DNA of 64,000 bases from Cinclus cinclus (Eukaryota > Chordata > Aves > Passeriformes > Cinclidae). The stretch is from the NCBI RefSeq assembly GCF_963662255.1, contig NC_085050.1, forward strand, positions 17,421,662 to 17,485,661, in the 5' to 3' direction. Below, in pieces: positions 33,601 through 47,335 of the stretch. The stretch's first letter is position 1. Every line of letters begins with the position of its first letter. The translations under genes were made by a program, and so were the position numbers. The notes beneath the pieces were generated by a model that searched no databases, was not told where the DNA came from, and saw only the letters and a list, made by a program, of their open reading frames with translations.

Positions 33601-36600
33601 ACACACCTTAAACGTTTGTCATGAGTTTGGAGATTTTCCTGCTTTTTAAAGTGTTCAGTTTCTCAACATGTTTTTTTTCAACAGACAGTGTTTCTTTGTA
33701 GAGGTTTTACTCGTTGCCTATCTAAAAAAGTTGATCGTTTCTGCTTCTACTAGATAATTTTTTTTTAATTAAAGCATCCACCTTGGCAAAAAGAGAAAAG
33801 GAAAGAGTCAGAAAAGAGAGATGCAAATGCTAGTAAGCATCTAACTGCAACACTCTGCCAATAATAAAGGTATATTTTACTTAAGAGTGCTAGGAGAAAG
33901 TTATTTTTGAAATATCTTTTTACAGCACAACCTGCAGTGAAAGCCTTCTGAATTTATCATCCCATTTTTTTTTTTTTACAGAGCTGTGTCTAACAGAAAT
34001 TCTTAAAAAGAGTTGAGTAACAAGCTATTGAGGTTGTTCATGTTACCAACATACATAAAAATTCTTGACTGGATACTTGCAAGAGATGTATTCAATTTAG
34101 TATCTTATGTTCAGCATGGAAAAGGTAAGGTCTGCGTTATGAACCAGAGTGTTGCTTGTGTTCTCTCTCCTCATCTGCTACCTTGAGAAGAATACCCCAT
34201 GAGAGTGTAAGGAAGTCATATGTTATGCTCAGAATAAATCAGTTTTCCCCTTGGTAATTATCAAGGCTGCTCAGAAGAATATGCCCTATCGTCCTTTGAT
34301 TTTTGGAATTTACCCAAGAAAATAACCACATATATTGTCTCCAAATGCATTACACAAGATTCAGGAAAGACTTATCAAGACCAATTGAAGACGTTCTCAC
34401 AAGGCTTAAGATCTTAGTGCTAGTTCTAGCCATTCAAAATCTTGTGACAGAGTTGTCATTGCTTACTGGAAAATGAAGTGAGTTCTGGAGCATTTCCCTG
34501 AGTCAGTGAATGTGAACAGATTCACAGTAGCTGAAAGGCTGAAAAATTAGTGTTACTGGTGTATTCCATAAGCACCACACATTGCGGTGATTGACCTACT
34601 TCAGTGCTTCTCTGAATATGAATGAAGCATTCTCAAATCCTTAAAATGCTGCCAAACATATCTGTGAAAGGGTATATCCCTTTCATTCTGTACCAAGATA
34701 GCAACCTCGAGCCTCAGGACTTGAAAAATAACCTCCAAGACTTCTATATGCATCCCTATGAGTCAATTCAATCTCATCTCAACCATCATGTTATCATTAT
34801 TAATATAAATAATTTTATTTTAAAATATTTACGTAACAGTAATTATTAAGGGACTATAAGAAATGGGGGAATATTAGACAGGTTACACTGTTTACCTCTA
34901 AGTAAATATCCTTTTATAAATTAATGTTAATACTCTAAAACATGGCTGCTCCCAAACATGCTATGAAAACATGTTAAAACCAACAGCTCTGCTTCCACCT
35001 ATATCTCAGAGTTGCCCTTTGAAATCATTCCTCATGGGAAGCTATTATGCTGCAGAAACCTTCCTGAAAGCTGCTCCCACACAAGTGGAAAAGCTAAATA
35101 CATTGTGTAACACAACAGTGCAATTACAGGAAAAGCAAACAGAGACTTTGGCACTCTCCCTCATGTTGCAGCTCCTGTGTGCCCTGTTCTGTGACGTGGG
35201 CACCTACTTGTTGCTGGCATGTCTTGACCCCTTCCTGTTTCAGGAGAAATACAGTTGCTGAACCAACAAACGACCCTATGTGGCACAGCCCTGCGGGCAA
35301 GGTTCACCCCAGCTATAGTCAGTCATGGGGTTACCCAGCCAAGAGTGCTTTGCCTCTGCCTTTGAACATCCAACCCGATCCCAGAAGCAAAGTTACCTTT
35401 ATAAAGCCCCCCATCTCTTCCAGTTTTGTTGGAAAACCTTTGTGTGTTGATTGACAGACAGCAAGAAAGGGGTCTTGATGTGGGGGGTATTTTTCCCATC
35501 AGAATTCCTGCACTAAAATACATTAAAAGATTTTTCTAATCAATGGCTTCTACCAAGATTCATTTTGGTTTGTCGTCTGCTGAAATACAAAAAGTATAAA
35601 TATATAATTTTGGTCAAAAAAGGAGCTAATTGGCTGCTTTAATGCAAAATCAAACACCTTTTATAATTGCTTTATGTACACATAAAAGTTCCCTGCTAGC
35701 TGTGCCAGTGAAGCCTGTATTTTATCTGCATCATCTGCTTCTTTTGAGATCAGAGGATTTCTGACTCAAACCACATACCCTCTTTCTCAGTATCTCTCTG
35801 TTCGTATATTACTATTTCTGCTTTTATATATTATAACAATCTTCTGAAGTTGTTATAATTGTACCTTAAGCATCTATATTATCTGAGTGGAATAAAACCT
35901 GTAAAAATGGGTGAGGGAGGAAACATTTTCTTTCAAAACCAAGTTCCACAAAGCTTAGTTAATTTATGTCTCTGAAGGTTTCTTCTTTCTCACCTTCATA
36001 TATGGGCATCTTGGTCTATTTATCCCTTCTGAAATAACACAGTGGGTTTCTATTATTGTAGCTTGTAAACACTTTAAACTCTTTGTTTATGCTTGAACAC
36101 CATTAGGAGGAAAGAAAGCCTTACTCTGTCTGATGCATTACTATGACTAACATCTGGAACATGAATGCTGCATATTTTGCAAGTCTCATTTGGTATAATA
36201 CTAGTTGTAAAAGTGCTAGATGTACACCTTCATATTTCCTTTCATGGAAACACCAGCTTATCCTTGTCACAAATTAAGAACTAGACATCATTTGACCCAA
36301 GCATCTGTAAAGAGCTGGTCACATGAAAGATTCACAGCAGTCGTTAAGTACAGTTGTACTACTAGCCAACTGTTTTCCACCCAGACATTTTCTGTTTATC
36401 ATAAGGAAAACATCTATTTGCACTATGTCCTAGTTTCTAGGCTACCAAGAGAGGTTAAAATTGGGTGTTCTGTAGAGGCTGGTCAGAGGTTGTCAGTGAT
36501 CACAAGATGACAGCTATTAAAATGATGTATGGAGTGGCCAGAGATGACTGGAGTTGATCCTAGCAAACAGTACTAGGAAGAAAAGAAGTGCAGTGCACAG

Positions 36601-36609
36601 CAGTAAGTT
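30669..36609. other. Unique non-coding stretch
   Basis: No gene or clear mobile element was recognised. G+C-richer islets occur near 32.04-32.18 and 35.17-35.45 kb. A balanced, homeodomain-word-rich segment lies at about 35.6-35.77 kb. Open frames are all under 100 codons and resemble nothing known. Confidence 0.5.
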
Positions 36610-37470
36610 TTATTAGCTTTACAAGTCCTAGGATCTATGTCGCTTGGAAGAAGGAGTGAGCAAGCCAGGAGTATCAAGGCATTGTCCAAGCCTGCAGGGA
36701 AGCAATTAGGAAGGCCAAATCTCAGCTGAAGTTGATACTCGTAAGTGATCTGAAAGGTGAGAAGGAAAGCTTCTACAGCACATTATCAGAAAAAGTAAAG
36801 CAAAGGGGAACAGAAGCATGCTGTGGGGCTGAGGCCCTAGTGACAGCAAAAAAAAAAAAAAATAGAGGTACTCAGTGCTTTCTCTGCCTCAGCCTCAGCT
36901 GATACTAATAAAATGTGCAGATACACGTGAAAAACCTCAGCATGACATGAAATAGAGAAAGGTAGTGTCCACTTTAACAAATTGGATTGGATACAGTGGA
37001 TGCCAATGGTGCCAAGGGAACTTTGTCATTTCAAAGCCACTCTACCATCTTCAGGAGGTTATGGCACCTCAGAAGACGTTCCTGATGTCTGGAATAAGGC
37101 CAACACTGCACATCTGTTGCACAGGGGCAAGGAGGAGACTTTGAGGAACAAGAGAATAGTCATCCTAACCTTGGGTTTTAGGAAAGTAATGGGAGCAAAG
37201 TCTCCTGGAAGCTTTGTCCAAACACAGAGAGGATCCATGCTGGGAACAGCCAACATGGATTTACCAGGGGCAGCTCATGCCTGATGAACACCGCAAGGAC
37301 TAATTGTCCTGGATGCAGTGTTGTGCAGGTGTGGTCATACCACTGCGTATTGAGGGTTGGAGCAGTTGACACCAAAGTACAGTGTCTATAAAACTATGAG
37401 TGCCTTACAGTATCTTGACTTGCAGTCAACTGGAACTGTGAAGGACAGTGATTCTGATCTCTGTCTATGG
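36610..37470 (+). mobile_element. CR1 LINE fragment (linker to reverse transcriptase), second subfamily
   Basis: This is a decayed CR1 body in sense orientation. In order it shows the linker words CAGGGAAGCAATTAGGAAGG, then a CTTCTACAGCACATTA segment, GAGGTACTCAGTGCTTTCTC, a reverse-transcriptase stretch around GTTCCTGATGTCTGGAATAA, and the conserved ATGGATTTACCAGGGGCAG / TCATGCCTGATGAAC block near 37.25-37.29 kb. The wording differs from the CR1 at 16.7 kb, so it belongs to another subfamily. A 15-base A run at about 36.85 kb is an expansion within the element. Stops and indels throughout show it is dead, and its 3' end is missing. Confidence 0.8.
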
Positions 37471-40400
37471 CTACTTGTAGGGCAAACCCTATAAAACATG
37501 GTTTAGAAAATTTTTCAAAATGGGGCTGGTACAGGGTTGCGCTTAGTTTAGCTTCTTATGGTTTGTTTCAGTAGGAGTTGTAAATTGGTTCTGCATCTTC
37601 GGTAAGTTTATTTTAGTTTTTTTAATGTGGTATGTCTAGGCAAAAGAGCAACATCTAAATACTTCACATATCCCTCTATACTCAATATGGCTTCCAGCTG
37701 TGATCGCTGTATGTTTTCAAATGTGTGCAATACGGTTCATACCCACACCTGGATTAATTGTTCTGCAATGCAGTTGAAGAGCCTAACCCCAGCCTTGCCA
37801 TCTGGTGGTGGTACCCAAAAAAAGAAGAGGGAATTTTACACTTTTAAGGAAAATAAAAGGGAAAGGCTAGGTTCCTTCCCTTGCAAAGACTTCCTTTGTT
37901 GGTCTTTTCAGCCTGGGTGTCTCCAGCTGGTTCATGTTCCTTAGCAGGTACTCCCAGTTCCTCATTCACACCCTATTGGTGTACCTGTGCCCCTACAGTC
38001 CTGGTCTTATGATTAAATATTCTGGGAACATGTACAGCTGGAGAGTTGCTGGAAAGCCTGTAAACACATGGTTGTTTTCCACTAGCCTTTGGAAATTTTT
38101 CCTTTATTTAGTGAAAGTTAATTACTTTGGCATTTTCAGATCTTTACTCAATGTTTTGCAACTCTTCTTTTCTTATCAACAATCTCTTTCCAAATGTGTT
38201 ATTGCAAATTTGCAGGCACTGGTTAATGCAAAATGCAGTTAGAAAAATCTTCAGACAGATCTTAAACAATTCCCAACTTATAAATTGTATTAACTCCATT
38301 ACACATTATGAAATCTAACACCTTTCTGGCTCTCCAAATGATGAAACAAGACTGTTATATTTAGTATATTCATATGGCTGTGCCTGAAATATTTCTGCAG
38401 AAATTAGGGAACGATTTGCAATAATATCAATACTGTAAATGCAATGATACATTATAATCTTCCGTTTCTAGATCTTCGTCCCTGCCCAGCACGCCATGGC
38501 AAATTACAATCAATACAAAGCTAAACTTAGCACTGTTATGTCTGCCAAGTGATGGCCAGATGCAGGGGCAGACCTATCCAATTTAGAGACTCTTCATTCT
38601 AGAGATACAACTCTGTGTGTTCATCCTTTGCATTCCTGTAGGAGCAGCTCAAAACGGAGATGTCAGCTGACTCAGCCCTGCTCTTCCTTGATGCCAAGGA
38701 GAGTTTTGTCACTGATTTCAAAGGGGACACAATTGATACTTAAAATATTAGTGGGGAAAAAATTCAAGGTTGAATTTTCTGAGAAACTGCAAAGAAAATT
38801 CCATTCTTGAAACACAATGTCATTAGGTATGTAACCACAAATTCCACAAGTTCCTGAGGGGATGAAAACTAGGAGGGATTGGGCCTTCTCTGAAGAAATT
38901 CCTGTACCAGAATCCAACACAATTAATTTTGCTAGTGTCAAGATCTCAGAGATATATTTTTTCAGGGTGACTCAGAAAAACTGCCAGTTCATGACCCAAA
39001 TGAGTAAAACCTATAGAAATTTGATGTTTCCTAATGGCTACGCTATAGAGGCTTTGTCTGTACACTTAATTAGTGCAAGTCAGTATAAATTTTGAAGCCA
39101 ATAAAGTCTGTAATGATTTATACTAGAGAAATATTAAGGTTATGGTCAGTAGAGCCTAAAAGGCATTTGTTTAAAAAAGATTCAATATTTTGAGTGACTG
39201 AAGAGGCTTTTCCATTATTATGCAAGAAACTTTAGAATAGGGAGAGAGTAACTGAAGCCTCCATTGCCATATCCCTTACATGAGGTTACAGTGTCCTCAT
39301 CTATCAGAGGTGTCACTGCTACTCCACCAAAGAAATTCAGGATTCACTTGCCTTCAAAAGCAAGCCTTATCCGGCAGGATGCTTATACTCCACAAAATGA
39401 TAGTATCTTCCACTAACTGAGTCAGGAGAAACCGACACAATAACTATTAAAAGGGGGTCTTTGTATACTGAGCAGAGCTAGGAAGGGTAAAAGACATTAC
39501 AGAATTCATAAATGTCTAAAGGCACTGAAGAGCTTTATCAGTGAAATCAGTTAACAAAAAACATAATACATAACTCCTGAAAATGTAAAGCATGTAGTTC
39601 CTTCTCCAAGTCAGGCTCATAAAACATGGAACTACTGACTGATATTTTTCCACTGGTTAAAGGACAATGGCATGGAGCTCTTCTATCCTTAGAAGCAAGA
39701 TAAGAATACACATGTGTATTGAAAAGGAGCAAAGATGCTCTCCTGTGTGGTGAACCACACCCTAAGGCTATTGACAGTACCAGAGGACTACCAAGCACCT
39801 GAGCTTCTGCAGGAAGGACAGAAATGAAAGCTCATTTTTTAAAAATTCTGTAAAACAAAAAAAAAAAAAAAGGAGTTGGGACTTATCTATCTCTGTCCCA
39901 GCTTCACAGGTCCATTTATATGCAATGAGAGGAAAGAATGAGGACAAACAGCCTAAATTCATTTAGCAGTTACTTCAAACCATTTTTTGCAACCAGAAGT
40001 AATTTTACAAAGTCCTTTGCAATGGGAGAAAACCACTTGAGTAGGATCATTATTTCTTTCTTTTAAAGTGTTGGTTTCCTCCCCATTAACAGATTCAGCA
40101 CCTTGCAATGTTTGGGTCCAGTGTTAACATGAATTGTGAATGAAAATATTGACTTAACTCCAAAATGTTTCTAGTTGTATTGAAGAGGGATGTCTTATAG
40201 CTGCCAGGAGAAATCCTGTGAGAGCCAGGAAGCAGTTTTGATAAATTAGCAAAGTCAGTTTTTAGCATTTCTGTTTTAACTTGGAAAAGGTTTGCTGCCA
40301 TATGCATTTGTACTTTGGCAATGCTTGCTGACAGAACTATGCTGTCTTGGCATATTACTTGTCAGAGCAAAATAGATCTGGCTGTCATTTCCATAATAAG

Positions 40401-43400
40401 TATAATTCATATTACAGTGTCTAAAAAACATATGGAAAGGGGGCATGCCAGTATGAGAAGAATTTGCCTTTAAAAGAGCTTGTAGGGGACTCACAATTAA
40501 ACAGGTCCAGGTCCAGATGAAGTTATAATATGAAAAAATTCTCTTCGCATCATAATTATATTTCTTTTGTGTTCAGTTAATGAATGGGTTAACTAAGTCT
40601 GCTACTTAAAATATGTAGGGCTCAGTTTATCCATTCTTGCAAAGCTCATACCCATGTAAAGCAATTAACCCGAACAATTCATATAAAAGACAGAGGAATA
40701 AAAAATGAATAGTAGAGGCTTCTGTGCAGATAAGACATGACGTTTATTTTTTTCTAGTGTGTGCATGTAGTATTTTGTCAGTGGTTTCAGCTGATCTCTC
40801 CAGTAGGTGTTGTTAGGAAAACACCAAAGCCAACTTTACACAACTTGCTCCTGACTAGAGGTGAGAAACTGATTCTTCATAATATGTAAATCAAGTTTGT
40901 TCTGCTCCCACTTAAAATTGAGCAAGAATAAAGTGAACAATGTATGAAAGAGTTCTTACCGGCGTGCAAAGTACCATGTAGACAGACTTCTGATATAAGA
41001 AAGTATATGGTTCCTTTGTATATTTTATATGAGTTTACAGCTCTAAATCTCTTTTATATTTGTGTCAACAACTTTTGTTAATTGTTATACTGATACAAAT
41101 AATTGCATTGATACAAAGAGCCTAAGACCATAATACCACAGCTGGCAGCAGCATGGAGCCAGGCTCGAACAGGTTTTCAGTGACACAGAACTTATTGCAA
41201 AATGTTCTTGCATATAGCTGAGAGCCATGTTTGTCTGCCACTATAAAAAAAAATAGGCTACACATGAGAATCAGGCCCACACATATAGATACAAATTTAC
41301 AATTTCTTCATTGTCATTTGCCACTTCTGCTCTTTAATCTGTTTTTGCATTGTACAAGGATTTATAATATAAAGAAATGGGGAGAGATGACATTCCATAG
41401 CACTGATGTTTGGCAGACTAAGATTATGTATTTCAATAAAATGGAATAGCTGGTTTTCAAAAGGCACAGGTGGATAAATAAAATGTGATCCCCTATATCC
41501 CAGCCTCCAAGTGTTAGAAATGTTATTCTGCTTTTACATACAGGCTAGAAATCAAAAAAGTTGGATTTGTGCTACAACTGTGCCATAAATTCTTTCATTT
41601 TTAAGTTTATACATAGACTGTGGTAAGTACAAGCGACACTTGAAGGAAAGAAAATAAATCAAAATTCAAAAGTGTGTGAATTAGAAAACTTGGCAGCCTT
41701 GGACCAAGAAAACTTGGGTCCACCTTCAGAAGTGTACACACTCTTGAACACACATCACCAATTTGCTGTGCAAGTTAATTATGTCTTTAAGGGTCTCCAT
41801 GGTAGTGTTTCCATTGCTAAAGATACAGAGGAGTACTCGGAAGAATTTTTAAAATGCCTTAGTATGACAATCCCTTAACATTGTCAACATTTAAATCCCT
41901 TTAGAGATCTGATTCATGCTGCCCAAATCACTTCAGAAGGTGCAACACACTCCCAAATTATGTAGGGTTTTTCTATAACAGGTTTTTTAACCTTTAGTTT
42001 TCAGCTGTTACTTCTTAGTTCCCTGTAAAACATAAAGGAATAAATGCTACACCAGCCTGTTCAGTTGCATGAAGCTCTCCAATATGTCAAGGAAAAAGTA
42101 AAAGTTAAGGTCCAGCTGCCTGAGTACTTTGGTGTATGAATCTAGGATGATGGGAGTTGATCATCTCCACTTCAGTCCTCAGATATAGGCCCTTTCTTTG
42201 GATTAAATATCTAATTCATTTCTGCACACTCAGAGCAACCATTTCACAATTTCAATACTAGTGCATAGAGACAACCTCACTGCTCCCTCACTTTCCTTCT
42301 TTCTCTCAATTACCACACTGCAGCTCAATGAAAGAATAATTAGGACAGTTAGAAATGAAGAATGCCAAGGTAGTCTAATAAAGTAGAGATGAATAACATG
42401 AAGAGTTTTACAAGAGAGCATTATATTAGCAATATAATAACAAGCAATTTTGTGAAACTCAAATTTTCATTCTAAAGTGGAATATAAATACTGTTCAAGT
42501 TGTTGATGTTTCTATGCAGCAGAAACTGTAAGTTTTGATCAGGCTATTAAGATCTTATTTTAAGGTCTGTCCTCTAAAAGGACTGTTACATCTTGCAAAA
42601 ACATCATGTAGAAGGTGAATAAGAACCCCTCATTGATTAAAAAAAGCCACATTCATCCTGCAATATCTTAATGGTGTTTGAAGGCTTCCGTGCAAGCTCT
42701 GAAACAATCTAATCCTCATTAATATGTAAAAACTTTTCTTCCCAGAGATATATTATTTTAGGTCAGAAAAAAAAAAAATTGTACCAAATAAGAAAAACAG
42801 GTATCTAAAAATAAGTATCTAAAAAACCCTGAGATCTGAAACCTTACTTAAAAAGAGAAGAACTAGAGAACTAAAAGTATAAAGGATAATGCTTTTCAGT
42901 GTGTGAGAGCGAATTAGCTTCCACTTTGCATAAACATACAACACAGAAGTTTTATACTTGCTTTTACAACATTCAGCAAAGAGATTACTTAACATAATTT
43001 TGACGTTCTACAGAATAACAGTGGCAAGAAGAAATAATGAAAACTATTGGAAGGTTGCTGCAAGTGGATATTCACTTCACAAATTCCTCAAATATTAAAA
43101 ACAGAAGTGCTTGCAGAACTTTCACACAGCCCTGTATTGAAAACCACTGCGATGAAAATTGATGCTCTGCTTGCTCTTCTGTTTTTGTTTATCCACATTG
43201 TAAAGCAGTGTTAACCATCCTGGATGTACACACTCCTTACTGAGTGGAAAAAGAGTATTAATTCAAGTTAGTAATCGTACCAGTAGGAAGCTTGAAATTC
43301 ACTGTTATCAAAGTTTCAGCTTCTCAAAAAATGTAACTCTTGTGCCTGTGTGTGAAATTAGCATATATATCCAATATTAGTAACTTAAAAACCTTAGTCT

Positions 43401-45749
43401 CCTTTGATGAATGCAAAATAAATCAATATGATTATCACAATGATGGGTGCAAGAAAAAAGCAGTCTTCACAGTCAATATATCTGACAAAACATGATCTCC
43501 TCTACAAGATATCATTATTCTATGTCTAATGACTCTCAGTCTTAGGACTTGTTCAAAATGTGCAAAAGTCAGTTATCTACAACACCTTCTCCAGTTCCCA
43601 GTGACCCCAGTGACCAGCAAGGAGCTAAGGTGCAAGCTGTTTGTCAACTTACTGTACTTCAAATACTTCAAAGTGTTTGGCAGGTATCCACCAAATCCTG
43701 TGCCAATATACCCTGCTTCCAACACCAGGCCATTTTGCTCTTTTCCTCCCCTCCTTTTTAGTACAAGAAGGAGGAATAAACCCAGAAGAGATGAGTTATC
43801 TGCAGACCAGTTCTTGTTAGACCTCTGCATTGCAAATGAATTGTTTTGGTGCAGCCATGCACTGTTAAATAGAACAGGACAGCAGCCTCAGGTCAATCTT
43901 CAAATTGAGGTCATTTGCACTGTTGTGGGGCAACCTGAGGTCAGTCTCAAAAATGACTTTAAAATATCCATACTGGTTTACTCATGGTGCAAGATAAATT
44001 CCTTTTTTTTTTTTTTGTTTTTGCCTCCCAGCCATTCAGTTTATCTTACTTTTTTAAAAATCAGATCTTTGATATTTCTTGGAATCAGTAATATTGTTTC
44101 ACTGTCATTACCAACACTAATGCTGAGAAAATAACTTAGATTAGACACAAGTAAATTACAGAAGAGTAAGTTTTAATATTGCCAGTCACAGCAGCCTTCT
44201 GGGGTTTTTCCTTAGTAAATTAAAAGGCTTTTCTTTTCATCTAGAACCATCTTATCACTCATTTCACTATCAGAAAAACACTCTGAAGATAATAGCAAGA
44301 GATTCTTTTAAAGGAAAATATATCCAGTTTAATTTCATCTCCATTTCAAGAGGGAGGATTGTTCTATATTATTAGTTACTTGGGTTCATGTTTTTCCATG
44401 CATACACAAGTGATAACAGCAACATTTATGTAAGGTAAATTGCCTGAGAACTGTGATTTCACTTACTATGCTCAACTAAGACTGCCCCAAAATAAAGACT
44501 GTTCTTTACAGATGTGCCTCTTTCATTGCTTGTGTTTTGTATGATGTTTGCTTGTAAACTGGCAATTCACTCCTGCCCTGTGTCGTAACTCTTTATTCCC
44601 AGACTCTACACTTTCTTCAGGATTTGGCAACGTTCATCATTTTGATTATGTTACCCATTTGTTCAGCAAGTAATTTACTATCTTCCGTTAAGAATCAGGA
44701 TACTATTTCAGGGATAACTTCTAACATTTAAGGCACTTAAGGTGCCAGGTCCAATTTACTTACTGCTAATGATTGATGTCTACTTTCTCTCTTGACTTAA
44801 AACTCAAGTCCAGATTCCTCTGTGTCTGCTCCCATTGTGCCTCTGTGGATGTGAGCGTGGATGTGAGAATTTTTCAAATGCAGCAGTACCCCTAAACAGA
44901 TCTCTAAATTTCATTGTATTTAATTCAAATTGAGAAATTCAAAATGCTTTCATCAGCCTTATCATCTCTGAATGTGTGGGTTCCATTTCTCAGCTTCAGT
45001 TCATTTTCAAAATATAACGAGGCATTGATTTTACAAGCCTGTTTTGTAACAGTCCCAAGATGCTGCAATCAGATGTTTTTCTATCCCATAATCAGAAGAG
45101 AGGATATGACCTAATTCAGCTCCTTTGCATTTTGCATTATAATACCTGACCACATACCTGTTAATGTTCTTCACAGCAAGATAAGACACCAGAGCAGTGG
45201 TGCAGCTGTGGAGCAGGGTCCTGCCAGCCTGGTTCCCTGCTTCCAGCCAAGGGTGCCGAGGGTGGAGGAACCCCAGGCAGGGTGTCATGCAGGGTGAGCA
45301 CAGCCTGCCTCTCCCACAGCACACACGCACCTCTGGAATCCTCAGAAAAGGTCAATCGTACACCTGATGTAGCTTTTCTCTCACCCACACCCACTTCCCC
45401 AGTCTTCTCTTGAGCACACAGCATTGTTCAGTGGGGAGCTGTAAAGGTCTGTTACCTACAAGTGAAAACATGCCGTGATCCCTTGATTCCTGTACAGGAA
45501 GAGTGAGCACTCAATCTCCAGTTGTACCTTTCCTTCAGCATTCATGAACTTCAAAGATGCCTCTTCCCCCACATGTAGGTGCTCTCTTTTCCTTTAAGAA
45601 GATCAGTCTCTTTCACCTTTCCTGGTACACACTATAGAATACTTGTCACTCATAATGCCCTATTTCAGATTTTTCCCTTGCCATACACTTCTGGAACAAG
45701 AGGAACAGAATACAGAGTGCAGGGTGCAGTTGGACGATAGCTATGGAAT
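37471..45749. other. Unique A+T-rich non-coding stretch
   Basis: No gene was recognised. The longest open frame of the window (43529-44134, +, 201 codons) lies here. It has no recognisable domain, spans a T-run-encoded Phe stretch and overlaps other open frames, so I do not call it a gene. A G+C-rich patch lies near 45.19-45.34 kb. Confidence 0.5.
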
Positions 45750-46870
45750 TGTAGTGTTGTTTTCCTGTTGGCTTTTCATTCCTTTTCTAATTTCACCTTG
45801 AAATCCATTCCTTTTCTCTGACAGTTGCTGAACAGTGAGCTGACATTTTTCTGGAGTTCTCTGTGACAAGACCCAAGGTCTCATTCTTTAGTAGTAATAA
45901 GTATGTCAGAGGACATTATTTAGTACACAAATTCAAGATGATTATTTCCCATCTGCACCACTTTATCTATATAGAATTTTTACTTCCATCTTGCTTTCTA
46001 GTCTCATAAGGATATTCTGCAATGTTTTAGAGTCAGTCTGGAGGCTGACTCCCCCAGCTCAGCTATTTTTGTCACCTCACTCTTTGCCGTGCTTTCCTGG
46101 TCACTTACAGACATGTTGCAAAGCACAGTTCTTAGAAGAGCCCTCTTTTTATTCTTGAAAACCAAAGATTTGGTCCTATCTTCTGTATATGTTTCTGTGA
46201 TTAGCATCCATCCAAGATAGGATCTCGTCTCTTATGCCACGGTAATTTAATTCCTTAAAATCCTATAGTGAGGGACTTAATCAAAAATCTCCTGAAAATT
46301 CAGGGTCATCCTTAATGATTTGCTCATCGTCCTCTCAAGAGACTTTATCCTGATATCCACTAATTCCATTTTTTATCATGTCTTCTGTTAATTTACCAGG
46401 TGCAGACATCAGGCTCACAGGGTTGGAAATCTTCCCGAGAAACCTCTTTAAGATTATGTGCCACATTTGACACTCTCCCCTTCTCAAAAAAGACACATTA
46501 AGGTAAAATTTACACACCACCATCAGTATTACAGTACAACTATTTCTTCCTTTAATTCTCTCAAGACTCTTGGGTGCGCATCGTGCAGTCTCAGTGTTTT
46601 CTTAGTGTTTATTCTACCTCTTTATTGAATTACTTCTTCCACCATTTCTTCTGCTTCAGACAATCTCTTGCTGAGTCCTCTCAAAGTGTTTGGGGCTCCC
46701 CTCAGTCTTCCTACAGCGAGCATCAGTGCAAGACCTTTATTTACCATCTCTGCCACAGCCTTGTCCTTGCTGAGCTCTCCTCAAATAACCCTATCACCAG
46801 CTGACCAGCAGAGCTGGCAGTGGTTCCCTCTGCTCTGCTGGGAGAAGGATTTAGACCTGCCTTGATGCAG
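45750..46870 (-). mobile_element. Ancient L3/CR1-like LINE, reverse-transcriptase relic (antisense)
   Basis: Read on the - strand, this is a very old reverse transcriptase of the CR1/L3 clade. Recognisable pieces in order are a block corresponding to the family's AFDKVPH...LLxKL...GIxGxILSW region, around 46.2-46.3 kb, where the relic still reads GIRDEILSW. Next comes the segment just before the catalytic ADD motif, where the family reads SEVAKFADDTK and this copy reads SEVTKIAELG, about 46.05-46.1 kb. Last is a stretch matching the downstream KWQMKFNVDKC region at about 45.9-46.0 kb. The two aspartates are lost. On the + strand, CTCAAGACTCTTGGGTG at about 46.56 kb is another family landmark. 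Numerous stops and indels are present. Confidence 0.8.
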
Positions 46871-46974
46871 AGTGAAGCATATTGCCCATAGGGCCCATGT
46901 ACATTTCCTATAAAAAGTGGTTACTTGGGTAAGGATTTCAGGAAGAGAAAGGTAGTCTCAAGTTAAGACAATAG

Positions 46975-47335
46975 AACAATGGTCTGGAAAGCTGGATTTA
47001 TGTCACTGTCATATGAGCTGGGCAAGTGATTTATTTAAGTCTTCTGTTTGTGTTATTTGTGCACTCCTGATTTCTCAAGTGACTGATTCGATAACTCTCA
47101 TATACAAGCAGTGCAGTGCAATTTAGAATGTATAAAGTAGCACGCCAAAAATTCAGAACTCATAATCTCAAATCTTGGAGGACTGGGGGGATTATTTTCA
47201 ACTCCTGGTGTCTCAGTTCAGCACTTGCAAAATGGAATAATGCTACACCTCACCTCAGAGGGGTTTTGTGCATATAAATTCATTAAAATTTGTAAAATGT
47301 TCAGGTACTATAGCAACAGGCACCATAGAAAAACC
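46975..47335 (+). mobile_element. MIR-like CORE-SINE relic
   Basis: The order of landmarks follows an amniote MIR: a head/core part (GGAAAGCTGGATTTATGTCA, then GCTGGGCAAGTGATTTATTT), a diverged spacer, and a clear tail part (GTCTCAGTTCAGCACTTGCA, AAATGGAATAATGCTACACC, TCACCTCAGAGGGGTTTTGT). It ends near AATTTGTAAAATGTTCAGG and CACCATAG. The CTCAG...AAAATGG...TAAT...CTCAC...GGGGTT sequence of words is highly characteristic of this SINE. Divergence is high and the middle may hold a small insertion. Confidence 0.72.

Noticed and set aside
43529..44134. Longest open frame (201 codons, +)
   Set aside because: No recognisable domain, includes a Phe run from a poly(T) stretch, overlaps open frames in another phase and on the other strand, and nothing marks it as an exon. 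A frame of this length can arise by chance in 64 kb.
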